64,000 bases of DNA. Origin: Pontiella desulfatans (GTDB taxonomy: Bacteria > Verrucomicrobiota > Kiritimatiellia > Kiritimatiellales > Pontiellaceae). The stretch is from assembly GCF_900890425.1 (NCBI RefSeq), contig NZ_CAAHFG010000001.1, forward strand, positions 806,001 to 870,000. Reading direction: 5' to 3'. Of the stretch, positions 1 through 8,563 are shown piece after piece (within the stretch, counting starts at the first letter, position 1; each line of letters begins with the position of its first letter). The notes below the pieces were generated by a model. It saw only the letters and a list, made by a program, of their open reading frames with translations, was not told the origin of the DNA and made no database searches. A program made the position numbers and the translations under genes.

Positions 1-2
1 AC

Positions 3-542
3 CTCGGGGAAGGGGCCGGCGTGTTGATTCTCGAGACCGCCGAAAGCGCCGCCCGGCGCGGTGCTGAAGCCAACCTGCGGGTTTGCGGCTACGGCTCCTA
101 TGCCGATGCCTACCATCTCACCGCGCCGCATCCCGAAGGGGAGGGGCTGGTGCGCGCCATCGAAATGGCGCTGGGCCAGGCGGGTATTTCGAAGGATGAA
201 ATCGCCTTCGTGAATGCCCATGGAACATCGACCCCGGACAACGACAAGGTCGAGGGCCGCACGTTGCTGAAACTGTTCGGCGCCGGCATCAAGGTGCTGT
301 CCACCAAAGGCTACACCGGCCACACGCTGGGCGGGGCCGGCGGGATCGAGGCCGTCTTTTCCGCCGCCGGACTCGCCGAAGGCTGGATTCCCGGAAGTGC
401 CGGCTTCGAGACGGTCGATGAGGAAATCGGTTTGGTTCCAACAACCGGTAAAACCGAGATCACCGGAAACTATGCGCTCTCCACCTCGCTCGCCTTCGGC
501 GGCAACAATGCGGCGTTGGTGCTGGGACGGGACGACTCATGA
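3..542 (+). CDS. beta-ketoacyl synthase, C-terminal part (5' end outside window)
   Basis: The reading frame is already open at the window edge, so only the last 179 residues are seen. They cover the C-terminal thiolase lobe of a FabF-type condensing enzyme, which extends acyl chains on an acyl carrier protein. Both catalytic histidines are visible, in NAHGTSTPDND and in KGYTGHTLGGAGG; the nucleophilic Cys would lie upstream. The stop codon overlaps the ATG of the next gene (ATGA), so the two are translationally coupled. The partner looks like a Cys-less chain-length factor, and such pairs are typical of aryl-polyene or other type II polyketide/fatty-acid clusters rather than of housekeeping fabF. 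The family call is secure; the pathway is inferred. Confidence 0.88.
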   Translation, partial: LGEGAGVLILETAESAARRGAEANLRVCGYGSYADAYHLTAPHPEGEGLVRAIEMALGQAGISKDEIAFVNAHGTSTPDNDKVEGRTLLKLFGAGIKVLSTKGYTGHTLGGAGGIEAVFSAAGLAEGWIPGSAGFETVDEEIGLVPTTGKTEITGNYALSTSLAFGGNNAALVLGRDDS

Positions 543-1303
543 AGGTTTTAGGAACAGGTTTGGTTTGTGCGCGGGGGCGGGGAGCGGAGGCCGCTTCGCG
601 GGAGTGGCGGGAGCCGACGTTTCTTGAGGTGCCGTTCCAGGACGAGCCGTTCCCGGCTTACGTCATCGATGCGGAAACGCTGAAGGATCCGGTGTTGAAG
701 GGCATGCGCCGCGCCGATCGCTTTTCCAAGATGGCGACGTTGGCGGCTTGCGATGCCGTGGCCGATAGCGGGCAGGCGGTCGAGGATTCCGATCGGGTCG
801 GGATCATTTTTGCAACGGCGCTGGGGCCGCACAACACGACGTTCAAGTTCCAGGACGACATCATCGACTATGGCGATGCCGGCGTTTCGCCCACCATTTT
901 TTCCAACTCGGTGCACAATGCCGCGGTTTCCTACATTTCGCGTACGTTGAAGATCAAGGGTCCCACCTGGACGGTGACCGGATTCGAAAACCCTTTCGAG
1001 GAAGCGGTGCTGCTTGCGCAGGCCTGGCTCGAGGAAGGCCGGTGCGACCAGGTGCTGCTGGGAGGCGGCGACGAGTGCGGTACGGTCATGGAATATATTT
1101 GTTCCCAAAAGCTATTGATCGCCACCGATGGCCGGATTACGGCGGATGCCTATGTGCCGGGCGAGGGCGCCGCCTTTTTCCTGGTGGGGAAAGGCGATGG
1201 AAATCTACTGGCGGGTGCGGACGAGGCCTGGACTCCGCTCTTCGGAAACATGCTTACGGGTTCGGCGCTGGCCTGCGCGGCGTCGTTGATGAGTGAAAAC
1301 TAA
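539..1303 (+). CDS. beta-ketoacyl synthase-like protein (chain-length-factor type)
   Basis: A 254-residue protein with only the N-terminal ketosynthase lobe, coupled by ATGA overlap to the ketosynthase before it. Ketosynthase landmarks are present (RADRFSKMA near residue 60, SNSVHNAAVSYISRTL near 125, LLGGGDE near 175). The site where the catalytic Cys normally sits reads GPTWTVTGFENPFEEA and has no Cys. It therefore probably cannot form an acyl-enzyme. It fits the ketosynthase-like chain-length factors (Pfam ketoacyl-synt_2 type) that dimerise with an active ketosynthase and set product length. The shortness is normal for that subfamily. Which product is made cannot be told from this window. 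Confidence 0.75.
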   Translation: MKVLGTGLVCARGRGAEAASREWREPTFLEVPFQDEPFPAYVIDAETLKDPVLKGMRRADRFSKMATLAACDAVADSGQAVEDSDRVGIIFATALGPHNTTFKFQDDIIDYGDAGVSPTIFSNSVHNAAVSYISRTLKIKGPTWTVTGFENPFEEAVLLAQAWLEEGRCDQVLLGGGDECGTVMEYICSQKLLIATDGRITADAYVPGEGAAFFLVGKGDGNLLAGADEAWTPLFGNMLTGSALACAASLMSEN

Positions 1304-1322
1304 AATAGTTAGGAGAAGATCA

Positions 1323-1868
1323 ATGACATTAAGTAGAAGGCGGATGGTTGCTCTTGGTGCGGTTTCCTGTTTGCCAGGTCTGGGTGCCTTTGCCGCTGAG
1401 AAAGGCACCTATTTCACGACGGCCAACATTTGGTACGAGGTGCCGCAAAAAATCTATTCCACCAACTACCACGTGGGGCGGATTATTCCCGCCGGTTCCG
1501 AGATCGAGGTTTCCTCCATCAGCCGGAACCGAGTCGCGTTCAAGGTGAAGGGCAATGATGCGGAGTATCTGTGGACGTTCTTTGTGAAGCACAGCTCGCT
1601 GGATTTCGAAAAGGAATTCGCCCGCCTGTTTTCCAAGACCAACACGTTTTCCGAGCTGGCCAAGAAGCTGGACGAGAAGACCCTTTCCGCCATCCAGAAA
1701 GGCAAGGTTGAGGATGGCATGGCGCGCGAAGCCGTGCTGGCGTCCTATGGCTATCCGCCCTCGCACCGCACGCCGGATCTCGACGACGATGTCTGGGTCT
1801 ACTGGATCAATCGCTTTAAAACCAGAAGTGTGAATTTTGAGGACGGGAAGGTCGCTCCGTCCGAGTAG
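1323..1868 (+). CDS. secreted protein with BamE/OmlA-like C-terminal region
   Basis: An upstream in-frame ATG exists, but the start chosen here follows AGGAGAAG at normal spacing and begins directly with a basic n-region (MTLSRRR), a hydrophobic stretch and a cleavage site after GAFA. The middle (about residues 30-95) has alternating short strands, resembling a small SH3-like fold. The C-terminal part, with KVEDGMAREAVLASYGYPP followed by DDDVWVYW, matches the GMt-eeVl-llGpP...W-Y pattern of BamE/OmlA-type lipoprotein domains. No lipobox Cys is seen, so it is probably periplasmic rather than lipid-anchored. It follows the ketosynthase genes by 19 bp and may be co-transcribed. Exact function unknown. 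Confidence 0.72.
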   Translation: MTLSRRRMVALGAVSCLPGLGAFAAEKGTYFTTANIWYEVPQKIYSTNYHVGRIIPAGSEIEVSSISRNRVAFKVKGNDAEYLWTFFVKHSSLDFEKEFARLFSKTNTFSELAKKLDEKTLSAIQKGKVEDGMAREAVLASYGYPPSHRTPDLDDDVWVYWINRFKTRSVNFEDGKVAPSE

Positions 1869-1947
1869 AATGCCGGGGTGGAAACGCACGGCTTCCGGGG
1901 GCTTTCCGGGGAGGGGAACCGGGATGAAAAATTTCTCCATCCTCCGG

Positions 1948-1976
1948 TTGACACACCCCGGGGCCATGCGTATATT
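1948..1976 (+). promoter_or_regulatory. sigma-70-type promoter of tRNA-Val
   Basis: TTGACA and TATATT are separated by exactly 17 bp, and the -10 lies 16 bp before the tRNA 5' end. This is a near-consensus housekeeping promoter. Confidence 0.8.
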
Positions 1977-1992
1977 CCGTGCTTCTTTCATT

Positions 1993-2069
1993 GGGCGATT
2001 AACTCAGTTGGCTAGAGTGTCACCTTGACATGGTGGAAGTCGGAGGTTCGAGTCCTCTATCGCCCACCA
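1993..2069 (+). tRNA. tRNA-Val (anticodon GAC), CCA encoded
   Basis: A full cloverleaf can be drawn by hand. The acceptor GGGCGAT pairs with ATCGCCC, the D arm is ACTC/GAGT, and the anticodon stem TCACC/GGTGG holds loop TTGACAT with anticodon GAC. The T arm GGAGG/CCTCT holds loop TTCGAGT. The 3' ACCA is encoded. A strong promoter precedes it and a terminator follows directly. Confidence 0.96.
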
Positions 2070-2073
2070 CCTT

Positions 2074-2110
2074 AAAAAGGCGCTGATTCTTACGAGTCAG
2101 CGCCTTTTTT
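2074..2110 (+). terminator. Rho-independent terminator after tRNA-Val
   Basis: AAAAAGGCGCTGA and TCAGCGCCTTTTTT form a perfect GC-rich stem ending in a T run. With A and T tracts on both sides it could also terminate the convergent methyltransferase gene. Confidence 0.9.
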
Positions 2111-2129
2111 CTTTGTGCCGCAGGAGGGC

Positions 2130-3275
2130 TCAATACAGCTCGTATTTGCAGAGCACGCCGTCGAGGCCGCCGGCGCGGAGCTCGTGGCGCCATTCGGGTT
2201 TGAGGCCGAGTTTTTTGACGAGGGTTTTGTCGCCGTAGTAGATGAAGGCGGTGGAGCCGGTGCATTTTTGTTTCAGGAAATCGCCGAATTCCTTGAGCAG
2301 GTGTGCCACCTCGGCCGTATTGCCCAAACGGATGCCGTAGGGCGGGTTGGTGACTATGGTGGTGTTGTTGAAGCCTTCGAGGTCGCGGAAGTCGGCGCGG
2401 CGCACCTTGATGGTTCCAATCTCCGGAAGCTCGTTGCGGTTGGCGCGGACGGCCTTGACGGCGTCGGCGCTGAGGTCGCTCCCTTTGATCAATTCTTCCG
2501 CAATTTCGACCGTCTCATGGTTGGCCTTGGTTTTGACCTGGTTCCAGACGGCGGCATCGAAGTCGGGCAGGCGCAGGAATCCGAATTTGCGGCGCAAATA
2601 GGCGGCGGGAATGTTGCCGGCTTTCATGAAGGCTTCGCAAAGAATGGTGCCGGAACCGCAGAACGGGTCGTAGAGCGGGCGCTCACCGTTCCATTCGGAG
2701 AGCCGCAGGATGGTGGCGGCGAGGGTTTCCTGCATGGGGGCTTCGACCGATTCGGTGCGGTAGCCGCGCTTGTGCAGCGAGCCGCCGCCGAGATCGACGC
2801 TGATGCGCGCCTTGTTTTCGTGGATGTAGAGGTTGAGCAGCAGGTCGGGGAAGCGGGTGTCGACATCCGGGCGCTTAGTGGTTTTTGTGCGGAACTGGTC
2901 GACGATGGCATCCTTGAGGATCTGCCCGGCATACTGCGAGTTGCGGATGTTGCTATCGGCGACATTGGAGGTGATGGCGAACGTCTTGGTGAGGGTCAGG
3001 AACTCCGACCAGTCGATGTTCTGCGCGGTCTTGTAGAGATATTTCTCGGAATGGCAGTCGAACGCCAGCAAAGGGGCGAGGATGCGCGAAAAGATCCGGG
3101 TGCGGTAGACGATGGTGTAGAGGGTTCGCTGGTCGGCGTAAAAATAGTAGCCCAGATAGCCCTTGCTGATCTTGGTGGCACCCAGCTGCTTGAGTTCGGC
3201 TTCGCCGCAGGCTTCGGCCCCGCCCGCGAGCTGCCCGAAATATTGTTGGGTCTTTTGGTAAAGGTATTCACTCAT
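2130..3275 (-). CDS. THUMP-domain class I SAM-dependent RNA methyltransferase (RlmL/YpsC family)
   Basis: A 381-residue protein expected to methylate a guanine of 23S rRNA using S-adenosylmethionine. The N-terminal 160 residues fit the ferredoxin-like plus THUMP RNA-binding region. The C-terminal half is a Rossmann methyltransferase with the SAM loop DPFCGSGTI (near residue 204) and the catalytic motif NPPYG (near 316). SVDLGGGSLHKRGYR joins the two halves, as in YpsC and the first half of RlmL. It lacks the second methyltransferase domain of enterobacterial RlmL, so single-activity YpsC-type is the better label. It converges on the tRNA-Val terminator. Confidence 0.9.
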   Translation of the reverse strand: MSEYLYQKTQQYFGQLAGGAEACGEAELKQLGATKISKGYLGYYFYADQRTLYTIVYRTRIFSRILAPLLAFDCHSEKYLYKTAQNIDWSEFLTLTKTFAITSNVADSNIRNSQYAGQILKDAIVDQFRTKTTKRPDVDTRFPDLLLNLYIHENKARISVDLGGGSLHKRGYRTESVEAPMQETLAATILRLSEWNGERPLYDPFCGSGTILCEAFMKAGNIPAAYLRRKFGFLRLPDFDAAVWNQVKTKANHETVEIAEELIKGSDLSADAVKAVRANRNELPEIGTIKVRRADFRDLEGFNNTTIVTNPPYGIRLGNTAEVAHLLKEFGDFLKQKCTGSTAFIYYGDKTLVKKLGLKPEWRHELRAGGLDGVLCKYELY

Positions 3276-3278
3276 GAG

Positions 3279-3362
3279 GGATTTATTTCACAGGACAATT
3301 GAATGACAGGACTATTTTTCTCCAAACCGGTAAATTGTCCTGTCATTAAATAGTCCTGTTTA
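3279..3362. repeat. palindromic intergenic repeat, ACAGGAC family, copy A
   Basis: An imperfect palindrome of about 80 bp. Each arm holds two ACAGGACnAT units: CACAGGACAATTGAATGACAGG... on the left, and ...TGTCCTGTCATTAAATAGTCC on the right. A related copy lies about 37 kb away, between the second sigma gene and its FHA gene. It is non-coding and sits between two leftward genes. Confidence 0.8.
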
Positions 3363-3716
3363 ATCTTTCTGAACGGGGCGGTTGTTTTCATCAACGAAGA
3401 CCACGATCGGCTCCAGCTTGCGGGCTTCCTCGTCGTCATAGTTCCCGTAGGAAATAATGATGATCCTGTCGCCCCGGGCCGCCAGGCGGGCGGCGGGGCC
3501 GTTGAGTTCGATGGCACCGGAGCCGCGTTCGCCCGAAATGGTGTAGGTGACAAAGCGCTGGCCATTGTTGAGATTGACGATTTGGACTTGTTCGCCCGGC
3601 AGCATGTCGGCCAGGTCCATCAGATCGCGGTCGATCGTAACGCTGCCTTCGTAATACAACTCCAGTCCCGTGATGGTGGCCGTGTGTATTTTCGATTTTT
3701 TCATGATTCGCTGCAT
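3360..3716 (-). CDS. panD: aspartate 1-decarboxylase
   Basis: Makes beta-alanine from L-aspartate for pantothenate and coenzyme A synthesis. The proenzyme cleaves itself between Gly and Ser to create a pyruvoyl group; the YEGSVTID site is at residues 21-28, as in E. coli PanD. Further family marks are [10 protein letters not shown], the [16 protein letters not shown] block and GDRIIIISY. The start was placed at [11 protein letters not shown], which aligns with the start of known PanD proteins and is preceded by AGAGGA; a longer upstream start is unlikely. Length, 118 residues, is normal. It lies alone between a repeat and a divergent helicase gene. Confidence 0.95.
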   Translation of the reverse strand: MQRIMKKSKIHTATITGLELYYEGSVTIDRDLMDLADMLPGEQVQIVNLNNGQRFVTYTISGERGSGAIELNGPAARLAARGDRIIIISYGNYDDEEARKLEPIVVFVDENNRPVQKD

Positions 3717-3939
3717 GGACAAATCCTCTGGTTCAAAAACGGCGCGCATAATGTGCCCACCCTGCGCCCTGCGTCAATAACTAGTTTGAGTCGATTTCCC
3801 CCGGAATGCTCAACAAAAACGCCTGCAAAAAACAATGTTAGGGATTTGTTAGTGTAAAAAAGATAAATTTTTGTGGATTTCTACCCGAAAGTGGCGAGAA
3901 TGGAGCCTATTTCCCGCTAGTTAGAAATCAATGTAGACA

Positions 3940-6900
3940 ATGAGTGATACACTTCCATATACCGAAAAAAAGCTAAAGGATTGGGCCGGTTGGCGGGCAT
4001 ACCGCGACGGAAAGGCCCTGTTCGAGCGCGGCGTTGTGGAAAAAGTGACCTTTGAGCACCCGTACATCACCGGCATCCTGAACCTCGGGCCGCGCGGCAT
4101 GCGCAGCAAATTCGAGATTCTCAAGAACGGGTTGGTGGAAAACCACTGCCCCTGCCGCGACAACCAGGAGCGCGGTTTGATCTGTTCGCATCTCGTTGCC
4201 ATGGGGCTTGAGGTGATCCGCCGCCACACCGACCCCGCACGGAACGAACGGGCAACCGCCGAAAAACAGCGTATCGACCGCATTGCCAAGGCGGCGGAAG
4301 GTACCCGCATCCAGCGCGTCAAAAAAACAGCCCCCGGCGCGGTCAAGGCCCTCCTGATCATTGAATTGGACGAGCAGTGGCAGGAGCAGCTGCAGGGGCA
4401 ACGCATTGGAATCCATGTTTCGGTGGAATACGAAGGCGCCCGGAAGCCGGCCGCCGATGTGCCGACCGATGTCCCGTTCTCCTTCACCTACCGCGATGAA
4501 AACCTGCTCTATGTGCTAGAGGATGTTTGCGGCGGCGCCATCAAGAGCGAGATGCAGATTTCGGTCTACGACCTCATCAACATCCTCCGTCTGCACCACG
4601 GGAAGTCGATCCACCACAAAGGGAAAAAGAAGGGCTACCCGGTCAATAACGGCATGCTCGATTCCGTGGTCGAAATGGATATGGACCGGGAAAATGGCGA
4701 GCTGCTGCTCAATGTTGCAACCCAACTCCCGGATGGTTTGGTGGACATGTTCCCCACCTACATCATCGGGCAAAGCACCGGATGGATCTTCAGCGCCGGG
4801 CAGTTTTGGCCGATCAGCAGCATTTTGCCCAAACCACTGCAGGAGGTCTATCGCAACCGGTTGGTCATCCCGCGCGAAAGCGTTCCCGCCTTCCTGATGA
4901 CCGAACTCGCACAGGTCGAAAAGCTGATGGCGGTCCGTACCGACATCACTCCCGACCTGTTCCACATGAAGCCCGCCAAACCCACCTTCCGGCTTGTGGT
5001 GCGGGGGAGTCCCGCATCGCTGGCCGCCACGCTCTACGCCGAATACAACGACGAAGTCGAGCTGGTTGCGGGCCGGGCCGACATGAAGGGCAACTTCGCC
5101 ATCCCCGACCCGCGCGACCTGCTGCGCTACCGTATCCGCAACATGGCCGCCGAAAAGGAGGCCGTTGAAAAGCTCCATGCGGTCGGTTTCGATGGCCGGG
5201 CCGGGGATACGCTCAAGAACATCGTCGGGCCGCGCGAAGTGCTTAACTTCCTCGGAACGGGGGTGCCGCAGGTGCGCCGCTTCGGTTGGCGGGTCGAACT
5301 TGAAGGCCGCGTCAAGCCCTTTGCAGAAAAGGCCGACTATGTGATGCCCATCGTCCATGTGGATGAGTCCGAGGGCGGCGACTATTTCGATGTCAGCTAC
5401 GAATACGACATTGGAACCGGCAGCATTTCCGAGCGCGACATCCAACGCGCGTTGATGAAAGGCGACTCGTTCATCGAGCGCAACGGACGCACCATACTGC
5501 TCGATGGCGATGCCATCCTGCAGGCGCGCGAGGTGTTCGAGGACTGCGCGGTCGGCACCGGCGACAAGCCCGGATCGTTCCGCATGAGCGGAATCTATGG
5601 TAGCTATGTCCAATCGTCGCTCGGTGCGCTCGAAGGCATCGGCATCGAAGCCACGCCAAACTGGATGGAGCGGGCCAAGCAGCAGAACGAGCAGGAATCG
5701 GTAGAGGATGTACAATTGCATCCGCAGATGAAGGCGACGTTGCGTTCCTATCAGCAGGAAGGCGTCAACTGGTTGCGCTTCCTCGAAAACCGCGGCTTCT
5801 GCGGCATCCTTGCCGACGAAATGGGATTGGGTAAAACCCTCCAAACCCTGGCCTGGATCCAGCTCGGCCGTACCGACGAAGACCACCAGGGCAAGCCCGC
5901 CCTGATCATCTGCCCGACCAGCCTTGTGGAAAACTGGCGGGAGGAAGCGGCCAAGTTCACGCCCAATCTCAAGGTGTTGACCCTCCACGGCACCGACCGC
6001 CATCGCAAATGGAAAAAGGTTGAAAAGGTCGATCTTGTCATCACGTCCTATGCCCTGATGCGACGCGATATTGATAAGCACTTGGAATACGTCTATTCCA
6101 TCGCCATTCTCGATGAGGCGCAGCACATCAAGAACCGCGCCACGCAGAATGCGCTCGCCGCAAAGAAGATCAAGGCCGACCACCGGCTGGTGCTCACGGG
6201 AACGCCGATTGAAAATGGCGTGACCGACCTCTGGTCGATCATGGATTATTTAATGCCGGGCTACCTCGGGCACCACAAGGACTTCCGCGAATACTACGAG
6301 CTGCCGATCCTCAACGGCGGGGCCGATGGCGACCACGCCCAGTTCAAGTTGCGGCGCAAGTTGCATCCGTTCCTTTTGCGCCGCCTGAAAAAACACGTTG
6401 CCAAGGATCTGCCGGCCAAGATCGAGCGCATCGCCCCGTGCAAGCTCACGCAGGATCAGCACAAGGTCTACAAGTCGCTGCTCGAGGAGTCGAAGGCCAA
6501 GATCAACGAAATGGTCGAGAAGGAAGGCTTCAACAAGAGCCGCATGGAAATCCTCAAGACGCTGCTGCGCTTGCGCCAGACCTGCAACCACATTGACCTG
6601 CTCAAGCTCGAAGGGGTCAAGAGCAAGCACCCGTCCGCCAAGATGGAGCTGTTCTTCGAACTCATGAACGAGGCGTTGGACAGCAAGCACCGTGTGCTTG
6701 TCTTCAGCCAGTTCACCTCCATGCTGGCCATCCTTAAAAAGGAAATGGATGAACGCGGCATTAAATACTGCTACCTCGACGGCAGCACCAAGGATCGCCA
6801 GGAGGTCGTCCGTCGGTTCAACAAGGACCACTCCATCCCGATCTTCCTCATGAGCCTCAAGGCCGGCGGAACCGGTCTCAACCTTACCGGCGCCGACATG

Positions 6901-7143
6901 GTGATCCATTTCGACCCGTGGTGGAACCCGGCCGTGGAAGACCAGGCCACCGACCGCGCGCACCGCATTGGCCAGAAGCGTACGGTCTACTCGGTCAAGC
7001 TCATCACCAAGGGCACCGTCGAGGAAAAGGTCGTCGCCATGCAGCAGCGCAAGAAGATGGTTATCGATGCCACCCTCACGACCGACGAACAGGTCATGCA
7101 AAAGCTCACCTGGGAAGACGTGCAGGAGCTGTTGAGCCTATAA
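3940..7143 (+). CDS. SWIM zinc-finger SNF2-family ATPase/helicase
   Basis: A 1067-residue DNA-dependent ATPase of the Swi2/Snf2 superfamily. The N-terminus has a SWIM zinc finger (C-x-C-x9-C-x-H, Cys70 to His84). A long middle region of unknown fold follows. The motor domain begins near residue 590 with Walker A DEMGLGKT (about 625), a DEAQ Walker B box (about 722), LTGTPIENG, and the helicase C lobe with GGTGLNLTGAD and QATDRAHRIGQ (about 975-1010). Such proteins remodel nucleoprotein or assist transcription and repair, but the bacterial SWIM/SNF2 group has no settled role. The start follows a weak ribosome site. It stands alone, divergent from panD. Confidence 0.9.
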   Translation: MSDTLPYTEKKLKDWAGWRAYRDGKALFERGVVEKVTFEHPYITGILNLGPRGMRSKFEILKNGLVENHCPCRDNQERGLICSHLVAMGLEVIRRHTDPARNERATAEKQRIDRIAKAAEGTRIQRVKKTAPGAVKALLIIELDEQWQEQLQGQRIGIHVSVEYEGARKPAADVPTDVPFSFTYRDENLLYVLEDVCGGAIKSEMQISVYDLINILRLHHGKSIHHKGKKKGYPVNNGMLDSVVEMDMDRENGELLLNVATQLPDGLVDMFPTYIIGQSTGWIFSAGQFWPISSILPKPLQEVYRNRLVIPRESVPAFLMTELAQVEKLMAVRTDITPDLFHMKPAKPTFRLVVRGSPASLAATLYAEYNDEVELVAGRADMKGNFAIPDPRDLLRYRIRNMAAEKEAVEKLHAVGFDGRAGDTLKNIVGPREVLNFLGTGVPQVRRFGWRVELEGRVKPFAEKADYVMPIVHVDESEGGDYFDVSYEYDIGTGSISERDIQRALMKGDSFIERNGRTILLDGDAILQAREVFEDCAVGTGDKPGSFRMSGIYGSYVQSSLGALEGIGIEATPNWMERAKQQNEQESVEDVQLHPQMKATLRSYQQEGVNWLRFLENRGFCGILADEMGLGKTLQTLAWIQLGRTDEDHQGKPALIICPTSLVENWREEAAKFTPNLKVLTLHGTDRHRKWKKVEKVDLVITSYALMRRDIDKHLEYVYSIAILDEAQHIKNRATQNALAAKKIKADHRLVLTGTPIENGVTDLWSIMDYLMPGYLGHHKDFREYYELPILNGGADGDHAQFKLRRKLHPFLLRRLKKHVAKDLPAKIERIAPCKLTQDQHKVYKSLLEESKAKINEMVEKEGFNKSRMEILKTLLRLRQTCNHIDLLKLEGVKSKHPSAKMELFFELMNEALDSKHRVLVFSQFTSMLAILKKEMDERGIKYCYLDGSTKDRQEVVRRFNKDHSIPIFLMSLKAGGTGLNLTGADMVIHFDPWWNPAVEDQATDRAHRIGQKRTVYSVKLITKGTVEEKVVAMQQRKKMVIDATLTTDEQVMQKLTWEDVQELLSL

Positions 7144-7192
7144 AGGGTGGGCGGTGTGTCCTTTCGCCGCCGGGAGGCTGGGGCAGCCGTCC

Positions 7193-8014
7193 CTACCGAA
7201 TCCGATCAATCGCATCCAGCTTTTTCCAAAGCTTCGGCAAGTCCTTCGTCGGAATCATGTTGGGGCCGTCGGAGAGGGCTTCCGCCGGATTCGGGTGGGT
7301 TTCGATGAACATGCCGTCCACGCCCACTGCCGCAGCCGCCTTCGCGAGGTAGGGCGCATAGCGCCCGTCGCCGCCGGAGGTGTCGCCTTGGCCGCCGGGC
7401 GACTGCACCGAGTGGGTGGCATCGAAGATGACCGGATAGCCCATCTCGCCCATGATGATCAGGCTGCGCATGTCGGCCACGAGGGTGTTGTAGCCGAACG
7501 ATGCACCGCGTTCCGTCAGCATGATTTTTGTGTTGCCGGTCGATTCGATTTTTTTCACGACGTTGGCCATGTCCCACGGGGCGGCAAACTGCGCCTTCTT
7601 CACGTTCACCACCGCGCCGCTTTCACCCGCCGCCACCACGATGTCGGTTTGGCGGATCAGGAACGCGGGCAGCTGGATAATGTCGACCACCTTCGAGGCT
7701 ATCTTGATCTCCTCGACGCTATGCACGTCGGTCAGTACCGGCACGTTGTATTTTTCCCGGATCTCGGCGAGGATTTCGAGACCCTGTTCGATGCCGGGGC
7801 CGCGGTAGGAATGGATCGAGGTGCGGTTCGCCTTGTCGTACGAAGCCTTGAAGACGAAGGGGATGTTCTGCTTCTTCGATAGCTTCACGAGCTTGTCGGC
7901 AATCGCCATGCAGCCCTCGCGGCTTTCGATCACGCAGGGCCCCGCAATCATCGCCAGCGGATTCTTGCCACCAAACTTCACCCCATTAACGTTTATTGTC
8001 TTAGTCATGGTCAA
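7193..8014 (-). CDS. kdsA: 3-deoxy-8-phosphooctulonate synthase
   Basis: Condenses phosphoenolpyruvate with arabinose 5-phosphate to give Kdo-8-phosphate, the committed step to the Kdo sugar of LPS. The 273-residue protein has the family start MIAGPCVIES, KASYDKANRTS (about residue 60), LTDVHSVEEI, the GxSFGYNTL block near 165 and DATHSVQSPGG near 200. NGVKFGG at the N-terminus is also usual. It is on the same strand as kdsB and rfaE1 but is separated from kdsB by a transposase gene, so the original lipopolysaccharide operon has been interrupted. Confidence 0.96.
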   Translation of the reverse strand: MTMTKTINVNGVKFGGKNPLAMIAGPCVIESREGCMAIADKLVKLSKKQNIPFVFKASYDKANRTSIHSYRGPGIEQGLEILAEIREKYNVPVLTDVHSVEEIKIASKVVDIIQLPAFLIRQTDIVVAAGESGAVVNVKKAQFAAPWDMANVVKKIESTGNTKIMLTERGASFGYNTLVADMRSLIIMGEMGYPVIFDATHSVQSPGGQGDTSGGDGRYAPYLAKAAAAVGVDGMFIETHPNPAEALSDGPNMIPTKDLPKLWKKLDAIDRIR

Positions 8015-8071
8015 ATTCCATTTTGATATTCATGTGTTGTTACAGCCAACGAACCGAACGACATTGATACC

Positions 8072-8087
8072 AGACCCCGGAGGGTCT
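8072..8087. repeat. REP-like hairpin, left of transposase
   Basis: AGACCC-CGGA-GGGTCT is a perfect hairpin just beyond the 3' end of the transposase gene. It shares the CCCCGGAGGG core, in inverted orientation, with the hairpin on the other side of that gene. Confidence 0.7.
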
Positions 8088-8094
8088 CCCAACA

Positions 8095-8541
8095 TCATTC
8101 AAAATATTCCACATCATATTCCACGCCGGTTTCGGCGAGCAATCGTTTCAGTTCGTCCGCCGAGGATTCCGTGGCATGGTGTTGTTCCTGGTTCAAGATG
8201 TATTCAGCGATCCGTTCCTTCGTTTCGGGAGAACAGGTGAATGCGCCATAGCCGCTTTGCCAATAACGGAAGTCGGGGAAGACGTTTTCCGATTTGATCC
8301 AGCTCGAAGACGCCGTTTTGATTTCCTTCACAAGGTCCGCCAAGGCGAGCGCTGGGTGAAGGGAGCATAGGATGTGCACATGATCCTCCGCGCCACCGAT
8401 GCAACAAAGGTGGCCATCCCGTTTCTGCACGATGTCCCCAATATAGGTATAGAGATCGGCGCGATGGTTTTTCCGTAAAACCGGTTCGCGGTTTTTCGTG
8501 GCAAAGACGATGTGGTACAGGATCTGTGTATACGTTGACAT
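8095..8541 (-). CDS. REP-associated tyrosine transposase (IS200-like, Y1_Tnp)
   Basis: A 148-residue HUH-superfamily single-strand transposase. The metal-binding histidines are in EDHVHIL (His54, His56), and the catalytic tyrosine is most likely Tyr98 in WQSGYGAF. Length is that of IS200/RAYT TnpA. The gene is framed closely by two hairpins with a common CCCCGGAGGG core in opposite orientation, the arrangement expected for a RAYT and its REP sequences. No accessory TnpB is present. It sits between kdsA and kdsB, in their direction, without breaking either. RAYT rather than mobile IS200 is inferred from the hairpins. Confidence 0.87.
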   Translation of the reverse strand: MSTYTQILYHIVFATKNREPVLRKNHRADLYTYIGDIVQKRDGHLCCIGGAEDHVHILCSLHPALALADLVKEIKTASSSWIKSENVFPDFRYWQSGYGAFTCSPETKERIAEYILNQEQHHATESSADELKRLLAETGVEYDVEYFE

Positions 8542-8546
8542 GGGGC

Positions 8547-8561
8547 AACCCCTCCGGGGTT
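8547..8561. repeat. REP-like hairpin, right of transposase
   Basis: AACCCC-TCC-GGGGTT is a perfect hairpin directly upstream of the transposase start. Read on the minus strand it gives AACCCCGGAGGGGTT, the inverted counterpart of the left hairpin. It also lies just past the kdsB stop. Confidence 0.72.
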
Positions 8562-8563
8562 TT

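Noticed and set aside
2115-3302. 395-residue open frame on the plus strand
   Set aside because: Antisense to the clear RNA methyltransferase gene with NPPYG and SAM-loop motifs; its own product has no motif.
4516-6183. 555-residue open frame on the minus strand
   Set aside because: It lies fully antisense to the SNF2 helicase gene, has low-complexity composition and no family signature; an effect of GC-rich codon use.
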